Assembly: GCF_014651855.1 (NCBI RefSeq)
Contig: NZ_BMXR01000003.1
Span: 470,648-508,096, forward strand
Reading direction: 5' to 3'
Length of the DNA: 37,449 nt
DNA from: Saccharospirillum salsuginis
GTDB lineage: Bacteria > Pseudomonadota > Gammaproteobacteria > Pseudomonadales > Natronospirillaceae
Shown here piece after piece: positions 21,936 to 29,685 of the stretch. Within the stretch, counting starts at the first letter, position 1. Every line of letters begins with the position of its first letter. Below the pieces are notes generated by a model. It was given only the letters and a program-made list of their open reading frames with translations. It made no database searches and was not told the origin of the DNA. Made by a program: the position numbers and the translations under genes.

Positions 21936-21964
21936 TCGATCTGACCTGACAACCCCGCTATACT
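21936..21964 (+). promoter_or_regulatory. Promoter of the first BMP gene (conserved with the second)
   Basis: TCGATC, 17 bp, TATACT. The same two hexamers with the same 17-bp spacing precede the paralogous gene at 28203, while the surrounding bases differ. That conservation supports the call despite the poor -35. Confidence 0.6.
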
Positions 21965-22005
21965 CCCGCGCCTTTAACCATCCGGTCAACTTAGCGCGAG
22001 GGGTC

Positions 22006-23028
22006 ATGACAGCAATCCGAATCGGTCTTCCGGGAGCCTTACTGGTACTCTTACTGGTGTTTGCCAGCCTGGTTCAGGCATCCATCAAACCGGCCGTCGC
22101 TTATACCGACGGCAAGAAGTTCGACAGTTCCTTTAACGAGGCTGTGTTCCGCGAAGGGGTTTCCAAATTCGAGGGTAAATACGGCATCGAGGTCACCGAG
22201 GTGAACCCGTCAGCCGTGGCCGAGTTCGAGCAGTCCTTGCGGAATCTGGCCGAGCAGGGCCATAGCCCGATTGTGGCGGTCGGCTTTTCCTATGCCGATG
22301 CCGTCGCCACGGTGGCGGCCGAGTATCCGGCCTTGCAGTTCACGATCATCGATGCGGTCGTGAATGCGCCCAACGTTCAGTCGCTGACCTTCAAGGAGCA
22401 TGAAGGGTCGTTTCTCGTGGGCGCTCTGGCCGCCATGAAGGCGGAGCGACCGGTGCTGGGGTTCATCGGTGGTATGGATCTGCCGTTTATTCGTGGTTTT
22501 GCCTGCGGTTACGCCCAGGGCGCCCATCATGTGGATGACGACAGCCAGGTGCTGGTGCGCATGATGGGGGATACCCCGGATGTCTGGTCCAACCCGGCCA
22601 TGGGCGCGCAGTATGCGAATGCGCTCTTCACCGATGGCGCCGAAATTGTCTACGCCGCCGTCGGGGGCAGCGGTGTCGGCGTGTATCGGGCGGCCAAGAA
22701 CGCCGGCAAACTGGCCATCGCCGTCGATTCCAGCCAGAACTACCTGCACCTCAATACCATGTTGACCTCCATGGTAAAGCGAGTCGGCCTCGCCGCCTTT
22801 AAAAGCTGGGAGCAGGCCGCTCATGATCGCTGGCGTCCGGGTGTGCATCGGCTCGGCCTGGCCGAAGGCGGGGTCGATTGGGCATTGGACATCTTCAACC
22901 GCCAACTGGTCAGTTTGGAGATGGAAGCCCGGGTGAACGAGCTGCGCGAAGCGGTTATCGAAGGCGATATCGAGGTCGTGGACTATACGGTGGCGGACCA
23001 TTGTCCGGTGCCGTTGGTTGGGTTGTAG
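22006..23028 (+). CDS. BMP-family ABC transporter substrate-binding protein, orphan copy 1
   Basis: A 340-aa periplasmic binding protein of the BMP/PnrA family, whose known members bind purine nucleosides for ABC import. It has a Sec signal peptide ending near VQA. Family features are KPAVAYTDG, KFDSSFNEAVF, VAVGFSYADAV, EGSFLVGALAAMK, GGMDLPFIRGFACGYAQGA, VYAAVGGSGVGVY, VDSSQNYL, TSMVKRVG and GGVDWALD. GAGGGG precedes the ATG. No transporter genes flank it; it probably feeds the permease system encoded at 31128-34815. It is very similar to the protein at 28203 and less so to the one at 29686. The stop codon TAG coincides with a GTAGGG sequence. Confidence 0.93.
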   Translation: MTAIRIGLPGALLVLLLVFASLVQASIKPAVAYTDGKKFDSSFNEAVFREGVSKFEGKYGIEVTEVNPSAVAEFEQSLRNLAEQGHSPIVAVGFSYADAVATVAAEYPALQFTIIDAVVNAPNVQSLTFKEHEGSFLVGALAAMKAERPVLGFIGGMDLPFIRGFACGYAQGAHHVDDDSQVLVRMMGDTPDVWSNPAMGAQYANALFTDGAEIVYAAVGGSGVGVYRAAKNAGKLAIAVDSSQNYLHLNTMLTSMVKRVGLAAFKSWEQAAHDRWRPGVHRLGLAEGGVDWALDIFNRQLVSLEMEARVNELREAVIEGDIEVVDYTVADHCPVPLVGL

Positions 23029-23043
23029 GGTCTTGGATCGGTT

Positions 23044-23078
23044 GTTGGGTTACGCCCTTCGGGCTAACCCAACCTACG
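23044..23078. repeat. GTAG-type palindrome, family B, between convergent genes
   Basis: GTTGGGTTACGCCC/GGGCTAACCCAAC hairpin followed by CTACG, that is, GTAGGTTGGGTTAGCCC on the minus strand. It lies between the convergent BMP and reductase genes and may act as a bidirectional terminator. A GTAGGGT motif at 23025 may be the remnant of an opposed copy. Confidence 0.7.
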
Positions 23079-23099
23079 ATTTAGTTGCGGTGGGGCATC

Positions 23100-24116
23100 C
23101 TACAGCTGGATGACGATCTTGCCGATGTGAGCGCCGGCTTGCAGTCGTTCCAGTGCCCGGGACGCCTGGTCGAAGCCGTAATGGCGGTCGATGACCGGGC
23201 GCACGTGGTGCACTTCCATAAAGCGGAGCACTTCCTTGAGCATGGACATGGGGCCGACGGTAATGCCCTGGACCCGCGCGTTACGCTGCAGGATCTGCAT
23301 CGGATTGAAGTCGTGTTCCAGCCCGGCGACCACACCGATCAGGCTGATTTTCCCGCCGAGCTTCACCGCCTCGAGGGATTGGGTCAGTGTGGCCGGACCG
23401 CCAACCTCCACAACCTGATCCACACCCTCGCCCCGGGTCAGTTCCCGAACCTGGTGCGGCCAGTCCGGCAGTTCCCGGTAGTTGATCACGGCATCCGCGC
23501 CCAGATTGTACAGCCGGTTCATCTTGTCTTCGCATCCGGTGGTGGCGATGACCCGCAGACCGGCCGCCTTGCCGAACTGGATGGCGAAGGTGGAGACGCC
23601 ACCCGAGCCAAGCGTCAGTACACTGGAGCCGGGCGTCGGCGGAAACGGGGCCGCCATCAGCGCGTGCCAGGCCGTGACCGCCGCGCAGGGTAGGGTGGCG
23701 GCCTCCTCATAACTCAGGGTGTCCGGAATGTGCACCACGCCCTTGGTGTTCAACACCACGTATTCACTGAGCATGCCGTCGATCGGGCCGCCCAGAGTGG
23801 ACATTTTGTGGTGATCTCGTGGGGGGCCCTCGATCCAGCTCTGTGAATAGGCGGCCACGACCCGGTCACCAACGGAGAATCCCGTCACATCGGGTGCGAC
23901 GGCTTCAATTTCGCCGGCACCGTCCGAGGTCGGGATGCAATCGGGTTTGGTCATGCCGCGATACAACCCTCGGGCGACGATCAAATCCCGAAAGTTGAGC
24001 GACACGGCTCGAATTCGAATGAGGACTTCGCCCGGCCCAACCTCGGGCAGGGGCAACTCGACCGCTTTCCAGGCCCGCGCCAGGGAAGCGCCTTCTTGTA
24101 CTTGATAGGCTCGCAT
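23100..24116 (-). CDS. Zinc-free MDR-family NAD(P)-dependent alcohol dehydrogenase/quinone reductase
   Basis: A 338-aa medium-chain dehydrogenase/reductase. The N-terminal GroES-like fold has SLNFRDLIVARGLY and DGAGEIEAV in place of zinc-ligand cysteines and histidines, and the Rossmann motif is LGSGGVSTFAIQ (~170). Structural-zinc cysteines are absent, as in quinone-oxidoreductase and enoyl-reductase branches. The ATG at 24116 is preceded by AGGA; the open frame continues far upstream, but that part overlaps the next gene in another frame. Last gene of a four-gene operon, 29 bp after the Old Yellow Enzyme gene. In this context it may reduce an intermediate made by the AvrD-like protein, which is inference. 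Confidence 0.88.
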   Translation of the reverse strand: MRAYQVQEGASLARAWKAVELPLPEVGPGEVLIRIRAVSLNFRDLIVARGLYRGMTKPDCIPTSDGAGEIEAVAPDVTGFSVGDRVVAAYSQSWIEGPPRDHHKMSTLGGPIDGMLSEYVVLNTKGVVHIPDTLSYEEAATLPCAAVTAWHALMAAPFPPTPGSSVLTLGSGGVSTFAIQFGKAAGLRVIATTGCEDKMNRLYNLGADAVINYRELPDWPHQVRELTRGEGVDQVVEVGGPATLTQSLEAVKLGGKISLIGVVAGLEHDFNPMQILQRNARVQGITVGPMSMLKEVLRFMEVHHVRPVIDRHYGFDQASRALERLQAGAHIGKIVIQL

Positions 24117-24145
24117 TGTCGTTATCCTGTTTGTTGGAGAGGCGA

Positions 24146-25249
24146 TCAAACCAGCGCATTGAGCGCGGCCGGGTCGAAGGCGTGCAGTTCCTCGGACCGA
24201 CCTTGCCGGACCTTGTGCGTCCAGGCCGGGTCGGCGAGCAGTGCCCGGCCGACGGCGACCAGATCGGCCTCGCCATCCTCGAATAACTGAATAACCCGGT
24301 CGATGCCGACGGTATCGGCGCCGCGCCCTTCGACCAGGGCGGCCAGGAAATCCTCGTTCAGGCCAATGGAACCCACGGCGATGGTGGGTTTGCCGGTCAA
24401 CTCCTTGGTCCATCCGGCGAGAGTCAGTCCGGAATGGTCGAAGGCCGGTTCCCAGAAGCGACGGGTGGAGCAGTGGAAAACATCGACGCCAGCGTCGACC
24501 AGGGGCGACAGCAATTGGTCCAGTTGGGCCGGTGTCTCGGCCAGGCGGGCGTCGAAGTCCTGAATCTTCCATTGCGAAAAACGAAACAGAATGGGGAAGT
24601 CCGGCCCGACAGCCTGGCGACAGGCGTGAACGATCTCGGCCGCGAATCGGGCACGCTGGCGCAGGTTGCCGCCATAGGCGTCGGTGCGGCGGTTGGTCGC
24701 ATCCCAGAAAAACTGGTCGATCAGGTAGCCGTGGGCACCGTGCAGTTCGATGCCGTCGAAGCCCATGGCCTGGGCATCGGAAGCGGCCATGGCGAACGCC
24801 TGGATGATCCGGTCGATCTCCTCGAGTGTGGCGGCCTTGCCGGCCTTCACGCCCGGCCCGACCAGCCCGGAAGGGCCGATGGGCGGTATCTGCGGGTTCG
24901 GTTCCGAGCCCGGGGTGCGCATCATACCGATGTGCCACAACTGGGGCATGATCCGGCCACCGACGGCGTGCACATCCTCGACCACGGCGCGCCAGCCGGC
25001 CAGGGCGTCCTCGCCGAAAAACCGGGGGACGTTCGGGTCGCCCGACGAAGCGGGGTGGTCGATGACGGTGCCTTCGGTCAGGATCAGGCCGACGCCGTTT
25101 TCGGCGCGCCGACGATAATAGGCCGCCACATCATCCCCGGGGATCCCCCCGGGTGAGCAGCTGCGCGTCATGGGTGCCATTACGAAACGATTGGGCAGCG
25201 TGAGATGGCCCAGTTGATAGGGTTGAAACAAAGGATTGTTGTCTGGCAA
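24146..25249 (-). CDS. Old Yellow Enzyme-family NADH:flavin oxidoreductase
   Basis: A 367-aa FMN-dependent TIM-barrel ene-reductase. Signature pieces are LPNRFVMAPMTRS, GLILTEGT, PQLWHIG, FDGIELHGAHGYLIDQFF (the His-x-x-His-type substrate site), RTDAYGG, and the FMN phosphate segment VGRALLADPAW. It begins with TTG, supported by AAAGGAGT 7 bp upstream. The start is 12 bp after the stop of the P-loop gene. OYEs reduce activated C=C bonds such as those in enones and butenolides, which would suit a role in finishing a butenolide-type signal; the real substrate is unknown. Confidence 0.92.
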   Translation of the reverse strand: MPDNNPLFQPYQLGHLTLPNRFVMAPMTRSCSPGGIPGDDVAAYYRRRAENGVGLILTEGTVIDHPASSGDPNVPRFFGEDALAGWRAVVEDVHAVGGRIMPQLWHIGMMRTPGSEPNPQIPPIGPSGLVGPGVKAGKAATLEEIDRIIQAFAMAASDAQAMGFDGIELHGAHGYLIDQFFWDATNRRTDAYGGNLRQRARFAAEIVHACRQAVGPDFPILFRFSQWKIQDFDARLAETPAQLDQLLSPLVDAGVDVFHCSTRRFWEPAFDHSGLTLAGWTKELTGKPTIAVGSIGLNEDFLAALVEGRGADTVGIDRVIQLFEDGEADLVAVGRALLADPAWTHKVRQGRSEELHAFDPAALNALV

Positions 25250-25261
25250 AACGGACTCCTT

Positions 25262-25999
25262 TCAGGTTGGGTGGTTCGGCGAGTCTGGATTCGCTCTTCC
25301 CTGAGACAGGACTCCTGGAGTGTTGAGGCCTTGGGCCTCGAGCCTGGCTTGCGCCCGGCGAATGGCTTGACGCACCGGCATTCGCCGGGGCAATGGATAG
25401 TAGGCGAGGATCTTCTCCAGCCGGGTTTCGAGGTCACCGCTGATCACCCGATGGGGAATGCCCAACTCGACCAGGGTGCGCAGCAGCAACCGGTCGGACA
25501 GATAGCGGAAGCGTTCCGAGACCGGCCTGTGTCCGTCCTTCAACAGCGGAAATTCGATCGGCAGGTGAATGAATTCGTCGTATTCGGTTTGGGCGTGTTG
25601 CTTGACGACCCGTCCGAACTGATCGAGTACTTCGGCGAAATACCGTCGTCGCGGCCAGGTCGCCAGTTTGGTCAGCTCCTGGCGGACCGAACCGAGCGCC
25701 GGGTTGATGCCGGTTTCGAGCCGGGCCTGGCCGTAGACCCATTCATGCAGGCTGGACCCGTCAGAGAGAAAATCGGGGCCGGCCAAAGCTTCGTTGATCG
25801 CGCGTTCCTTGAACCGGCGGATGCCCAATTGAATCAACTCGGCCGAGGAACAAGCCTCCAGATTCTTGCCGGGCACGGCCTCGGGCAGGATTTCCCGCAT
25901 GGTCCGTGCCTGGGTTCGGGGAATGCCCGTGATCAGCGCCAGTGCCTCGGTCGTCGTCGTTTTACCGGTCGAATAGGTTCCCGAAACCGCGATACGCAT
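25262..25999 (-). CDS. P-loop NTPase/kinase-like protein of the AAA_28/NadR-like group
   Basis: About 245 aa. The ATG at 25999 follows GGGAGGA and places the Walker A loop at the start: VSGTYSTGKTTTTEAL (~5-20). This arrangement is typical of nucleoside- or metabolite-kinase-like NTPases related to the C-terminal domain of NadR. FLSDGSSLHEWVYG (~83) could carry the acidic Walker B/substrate residue, and RFRYLSDRLLL follows later. Its start overlaps the stop of the AvrD-like gene by one base (TGATG), indicating translational coupling. Function unknown; a small-molecule kinase or a signal-processing role is suggested only by context. Confidence 0.75.
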   Translation of the reverse strand: MRIAVSGTYSTGKTTTTEALALITGIPRTQARTMREILPEAVPGKNLEACSSAELIQLGIRRFKERAINEALAGPDFLSDGSSLHEWVYGQARLETGINPALGSVRQELTKLATWPRRRYFAEVLDQFGRVVKQHAQTEYDEFIHLPIEFPLLKDGHRPVSERFRYLSDRLLLRTLVELGIPHRVISGDLETRLEKILAYYPLPRRMPVRQAIRRAQARLEAQGLNTPGVLSQGRANPDSPNHPT

Positions 26000-26997
26000 C
26001 AGACGTCCTCCCGATAAGAACCGGGCAACCGGTAGGCGAGGGAAAACAACCCCCTGCTGGAACCGAGCGTGCCCTGCATACGAAACACGCGCCAGGATTC
26101 GCCGCTCTTTTTCAGGGTGCGATGCCAATCCAGCCAGACGTGTGCCGGGGTGTCACCGCAAGCCTGAAAATGCGTGGCGTTTTCCAACACCACCGACCGC
26201 ATCCAGAGGGTGTTGCTGTTTTCACGGGACAGGCCATCCTTGCGGTAAATCAGTGCCTGCGCCAACTGACCGAGCACCAGGATGACCTCGATGGGCGCGA
26301 GAAACTCCGAACCGTTCTGAGACGATGAATGCGATGAATAATTCGCCCGGACTTGATCGTCGTTGGCGCCGAACACGAGCTGTGACACATCGTGCGTTGT
26401 ATCGGTCCGGGTCGCGCGATGGCATTGTCGGGAATAGGGTTTATCGGGCGTGGTCTGAAAATCGAGTTCGGCCGGTAAGGGGGAGTCGCGCCACTGGCCG
26501 TCGTGCTCGATCACGGTATCCAGACTCATACCGCCGATCCGTGCCTGGAAATGCGACTGAAAACGTCGAAATTCTCCGCGACGATGGGTCTCGTTCAGTT
26601 TGACCGACAGCGGAATGGCCGCCAAGTTTTCCAGCGGCCGCGATCCCGCTTTCATGTCCACCCGACGGATCAAAGGTGGAATGCTGCCGGGCGTCATTTT
26701 GTAGCATGCGGCCAGTAGCGTTTCGCAGGCACAGCAATTAAGCCACATGGCATCGATGGTGCTTAAATGCGGCTTCATTGGGTACAGACCTTTTCGAGAC
26801 CAATGAGCCGGATAGTCGATGCGAATATCGGCGGTCAGCTGTCGGTTGACCGTGTTGAACGATTGGTTGATCAGTTGGTGATCAACCTGTTTGAATCCCT
26901 GACCGAAATATCGGTCGTGCTTGTTACCCAGCAGAGCATCGATGTCCGGATAGTGCGTTGGAGTGATCGATGACGATGCGTGTTGAAATCCCTGCAT
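25999..26997 (-). CDS. AvrD-like double-hotdog protein, putative acyl-sugar/butenolide signal synthase
   Basis: A 332-aa protein that I match from memory to the AvrD family. AvrD of Pseudomonas syringae directs formation of syringolides from a beta-ketoacyl precursor and a pentulose, and is related in fold to AfsA, the A-factor synthase. Supporting stretches are DIDALLG, RYFGQGFKQV (~29-38), DYPAHWSRKG, PHLSTIDAMW (~76-85), RIGGMSLDTVIEHDG (~153) and SRENSNTLWMR (~257-267). Two halves (~45-170 and ~205-325) look like two hotdog domains. It is the first gene of the four-gene operon and faces the luxR gene. A profile search is needed to confirm the family. Confidence 0.55.
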   Translation of the reverse strand: MQGFQHASSSITPTHYPDIDALLGNKHDRYFGQGFKQVDHQLINQSFNTVNRQLTADIRIDYPAHWSRKGLYPMKPHLSTIDAMWLNCCACETLLAACYKMTPGSIPPLIRRVDMKAGSRPLENLAAIPLSVKLNETHRRGEFRRFQSHFQARIGGMSLDTVIEHDGQWRDSPLPAELDFQTTPDKPYSRQCHRATRTDTTHDVSQLVFGANDDQVRANYSSHSSSQNGSEFLAPIEVILVLGQLAQALIYRKDGLSRENSNTLWMRSVVLENATHFQACGDTPAHVWLDWHRTLKKSGESWRVFRMQGTLGSSRGLFSLAYRLPGSYREDV

Positions 26998-27070
26998 GCT
27001 CGACCTGCCTTGTTGTTTTATTCTAGTTATCTGGAATCGTTTATTGTGAGTGGGCCGGAATCGTCTGACT

Positions 27071-27090
27071 ACCTGGCGGAATGGCCAGTA
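27071..27090. promoter_or_regulatory. lux-box-like dyad between the AvrD-like and luxR genes
   Basis: ACCTGGCGGAATGGCCAGTA contains CTGGC-N6-GCCAG and obeys the CT-N12-AG rule of LuxR-family boxes. TATAAG (27106-27111) and TATTAT (27125-27130) could be -10 elements toward luxR. TAGAAT on the minus strand (27025-27020) could be one toward the AvrD-like gene. The spacing does not settle which promoter it serves. Confidence 0.5.
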
Positions 27091-27230
27091 CGCATCGTGG
27101 CTAGGTATAAGGAACGCTTTCCGCTATTATGAACCGGCGGACCAGGGTGACGGGCCGCGAACCAAGTCGAGGAGAACAACCAACTCAGTCATACCATTCA
27201 GCAAGAAAAAAACCGTTGCAAGGATACGCC

Positions 27231-28010
27231 ATGGGCAAATACTGTGATCTCTCCAGGGAAGATCTGATTCGCCTGCAAGAAATGAGTGTGGATGCCTTGC
27301 AGGTCACGTCTCAGTCCGAACTGGACGCTTATATACAATCATTTTCCGATGTATTTCCGGTCGAACAATTGGCCATTGTGTCGTTTTGTTATCACGATGT
27401 GGGGTGGCGATTGTTGGCACTTCACAATCGCGGTTTTCCGCCGGAACGCGAGCGGGATTTTCTGAAAAACGACGGATTGTCCGCCTGCGATGTGTTATCG
27501 GAAAACGGTGACATCGTTGTGCGACATTGGCGCTTGGGAGAAGAGGCCGACGGGTCGTCCGTGGGGCTCGATGCCGCGCGATACGGAGTGGAATCCGGAC
27601 TGTATGGCCTCATCAAACCGCGTCACGACCTCGTCGGTGTCATGTGCTCCCTGGCCGGCCCCTCGGTCGCCGACCACACCCGGCTGTCGGCTTTCCTGAA
27701 AGCCTGGCTGCCGCACTTCCAGATCGCCCAGACCCGGGCCCTCGTCGGCCGCCACCCGCCACCGCACACCGATATTGAACTGACCCCGCGCGAATACGAT
27801 GTCCTGCGTTGGCTGTGCAGCGGCAAGACCAACTGGGAGATCAGCCGGATTCTCGACATCAGCGAAAGCACGGTGAAGTTTCACGTCGCCAACCTGACCC
27901 AGAAGCTCGGCGCCAGCAATCGGACTCACATCGTCGCCATGGCCGGGCCGGTGTTGGCATCGCATCGGTATCGGTTGGCGGGGGATTCCTGTAGGGCCGA
28001 AGAGCCATAG
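27231..28010 (+). CDS. LuxR-family transcriptional regulator of the quorum-sensing type
   Basis: A 259-aa protein. The ATG at 27231 is preceded by AAGGA; the frame is open upstream to 27129 without a better ribosome site. The C-terminal helix-turn-helix (~184-240: LTPREYDVLRW, GKTNWEISRIL, ISESTVKFHVANL, KLGASNRTH) is of the kind found in autoinducer-binding LuxR proteins. The ~175-aa N-terminal part has the right size for the ligand domain (GLYGLIKPRHDLVGVMCSLAG near 123), but the usual W/Y/D-P/W acyl-homoserine-lactone residues are not clearly present (NDGL where DP is expected). No luxI is seen. It is divergent from the AvrD-like operon, so its ligand may be that operon's product. The last residues (CRAEEP) are encoded by a palindromic repeat. 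Confidence 0.85.
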   Translation: MGKYCDLSREDLIRLQEMSVDALQVTSQSELDAYIQSFSDVFPVEQLAIVSFCYHDVGWRLLALHNRGFPPERERDFLKNDGLSACDVLSENGDIVVRHWRLGEEADGSSVGLDAARYGVESGLYGLIKPRHDLVGVMCSLAGPSVADHTRLSAFLKAWLPHFQIAQTRALVGRHPPPHTDIELTPREYDVLRWLCSGKTNWEISRILDISESTVKFHVANLTQKLGASNRTHIVAMAGPVLASHRYRLAGDSCRAEEP

Positions 28011-28101
28011 ACGATATCGGCCGTCCGTACCGAACCGAGGCTCTGGATTAGCCTCCGGCTCGGTTTATGACGGCGGATATCGCTGCGCTCTTCCGCCCTA
28101 C
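27991..28101. repeat. Full GTAG-type palindromic element, family C, overlapping the luxR 3' end
   Basis: The left end GTAGGGCCGAAGAGC (27991-28005) and the right end GCTCTTCCGCCCTAC (28087-28101) are inverted with one mismatch. Inner arms GATATCGGCCGTC and GACGGCGGATATC also pair with one mismatch. The left arm lies inside the luxR reading frame. Confidence 0.8.
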
Positions 28102-28134
28102 AGGACGTTAAGCGAACTATTTCACAAACAGGTC

Positions 28135-28163
28135 TCGATCCCGTTAGCCAAGGGGGATATACT
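28135..28163 (+). promoter_or_regulatory. Promoter of the second BMP gene
   Basis: TCGATC, 17 bp, TATACT: identical hexamers and spacing to the promoter of the paralogue at 22006, 34 bp downstream of the palindromic element. Confidence 0.6.
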
Positions 28164-28202
28164 CGATTAAAAACTAACCAACAGGTCAAAAAGAGGGGTG
28201 TC

Positions 28203-29213
28203 ATGTCTGCCATTCGTACCGGGATTCTACTGGGGTTGTTGGCTGTAAGCGGGCTGTCTCATGCCGCCATCAAACCCGCCGTCGCCTATTCCGACGGCGC
28301 CAAATTCGATAATTCCTTCAATGAATCGGTGTTCCGGGATGGCGTCGTCCGGTTCGAAGCCACCTACGACCTCGACGTCACCGAGGTGAACCCCGATGAC
28401 GCCAGCGACTTCACCCAGGCGCTGCGTACCCTTGCCGAAGGCGGGCACAGCCCCATCGTCGCCGTCGGTTTTTCTTACGCCGACGCCCTGGCCCAGGTCG
28501 CCGGTGAATACCCCGACCTGCAATTCGCCATCATCGACGCCGTCGTCGACGCCCCCAACGTCCAGTCCCTGATGTTCAAGGAGCACGAAGGCTCCTTCCT
28601 TGTCGGCGCCCTGGCCGCCATGAAAGCCAACGACCCGGTGCTCGGCTTTGTCGGCGGCATGGACCTCCCCTTCATTCGCGGTTTCGCCTGCGGCTACGCC
28701 CAGGGCGCCCACCACGTCGACGACGACAGCCGGGTTCTGGTCCGCATGATCGGCGATACTCCCGCCGCCTGGTCCAACCCCGAACGCGGAGCGGAACTCG
28801 CCAACGAACTGATCCAGGCCGACGCCGAGGTCGTCTACGCCGCCGCCGGTGGCAGTGGCATCGGCGTCTACGAAGCCGCCAACCAGGCCGGTGCCTACGC
28901 CATCGCCGTCGACTCCAACCAAAATTACCTGCATCTCAACACCATGCTGACCTCCATGGTCAAACGCGTCGGCGTCGCCGCTTACCAGACCTGGCAGCAA
29001 GCGGCGGAGGGCACCTGGCAGCCCGGCGTTCAGCAACTCGGCCTCGCCGAAGGCGGCGTCGACTGGGCGCTGGACATCTTTAACCGCCAACTGGTGCCGC
29101 TGAATGCGGAAAAGCGCGTGAATGAATTGCGTCAGGCCATTATAGATGGTGACATTCAGGTACACGGCTACACCAGCAACAACCAGTGTCCGGTACCGTT
29201 GATCGAGTCATAA
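28203..29213 (+). CDS. BMP-family ABC transporter substrate-binding protein, copy 2
   Basis: A 336-aa periplasmic binding protein with a signal peptide (cleavage near SHA) and the same family features as the copy at 22006: KFDNSFNESVF, VAVGFSYADAL, EGSFLVGALAAMK, GGMDLPFIRGFACGYAQGA and GGVDWALDIFNRQL. The long identical blocks and the shared CPVPL ending show a recent duplication of that gene. Its codons are more strongly C-ending than those of its sister. AGAGGGG precedes the ATG. It has its own promoter and is separated from the third copy by a 472-bp gap with a repeat and a second control region. Probably a periplasmic nucleoside or purine binder. Confidence 0.93.
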   Translation: MSAIRTGILLGLLAVSGLSHAAIKPAVAYSDGAKFDNSFNESVFRDGVVRFEATYDLDVTEVNPDDASDFTQALRTLAEGGHSPIVAVGFSYADALAQVAGEYPDLQFAIIDAVVDAPNVQSLMFKEHEGSFLVGALAAMKANDPVLGFVGGMDLPFIRGFACGYAQGAHHVDDDSRVLVRMIGDTPAAWSNPERGAELANELIQADAEVVYAAAGGSGIGVYEAANQAGAYAIAVDSNQNYLHLNTMLTSMVKRVGVAAYQTWQQAAEGTWQPGVQQLGLAEGGVDWALDIFNRQLVPLNAEKRVNELRQAIIDGDIQVHGYTSNNQCPVPLIES

Positions 29214-29240
29214 AAGGGCCGGATATTTGCATTAAATTTC

Positions 29241-29415
29241 GTAGGGTGGGCACCGCCCACCAATAACGTTTGGCGGCCGGAGCCCATTTGAACCATGTAG
29301 GTTGGATCGGCCGACGCTTCGGTAGCCCCGAAGGGGCGTAATCCAACGTTTTTAAAGGTGGCGGGGGAAGGCATTGTGGCAGGGGGTCATTAATGGTGGG
29401 CGGTGCCCACCCTAC
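29241..29415. repeat. MITE-like composite: perfect 22-bp inverted family-A ends around a family-B palindrome
   Basis: The ends at 29241-29262 and 29394-29415 are perfect inverted copies starting GTAGGGTGGGCACCGCCCAC. Inside, 29297-29348 is a family-B hairpin variant (GTAGGTTGGAT...ATCCAACG) with an insertion GGCCGACGCTTCGGTA. It fills much of the 29214-29685 gap; the rest holds a small hairpin (29478-29497) and the promoter/operator listed next. Confidence 0.8.
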
Positions 29416-29542
29416 GGCAGCCATACCAATATAGTGAGTGGAGACCCACCGGGTTCTCCACGGATTCTCGGCACAACCCTGGATAGATGAATCCAGGATG
29501 AATCAGCTGTGATTTTACCGATGTAACGGGAAGACGGCTGTG

Positions 29543-29608
29543 TATAATGCAACAGTTTGTTGCAAGGGTACTTAAGGGGTTGACCAATCGGTCAGCTTTG
29601 CCTAGAGT
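29543..29608 (+). promoter_or_regulatory. Promoters and operator-like dyad upstream of the third BMP gene
   Basis: TATAAT (29543-29548) is a perfect -10. A 17-bp dyad, TGCAACA-GTT-TGTTGCA (29548-29564), overlaps its last base and would cover the transcription start. Downstream, TTGACC (29580-29585), 17 bp, TAGAGT (29603-29608) is a second sigma-70-type promoter. The layout suggests repression of the upstream start by a dimeric regulator, not identified here. Confidence 0.5.
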
Positions 29609-29685
29609 GCATCCAACGGCTCTGTTGGGCCCGTTGGGCGTATGCAAAACAACCATAAAAGTTCCACGCTGAAAGGGGATTCACC

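Noticed and set aside
19896..22007. A 703-aa open frame on the minus strand opposite transketolase
   Set aside because: Antisense shadow of a GC-rich, highly conserved gene; no domain is recognisable and transketolase is unambiguous on the plus strand.
23100..24938. A single 612-aa protein covering the MDR reductase and part of the next gene
   Set aside because: The upstream half is an alternative frame of the Old Yellow Enzyme gene; the reductase starts at the ATG at 24116 with its own ribosome site.
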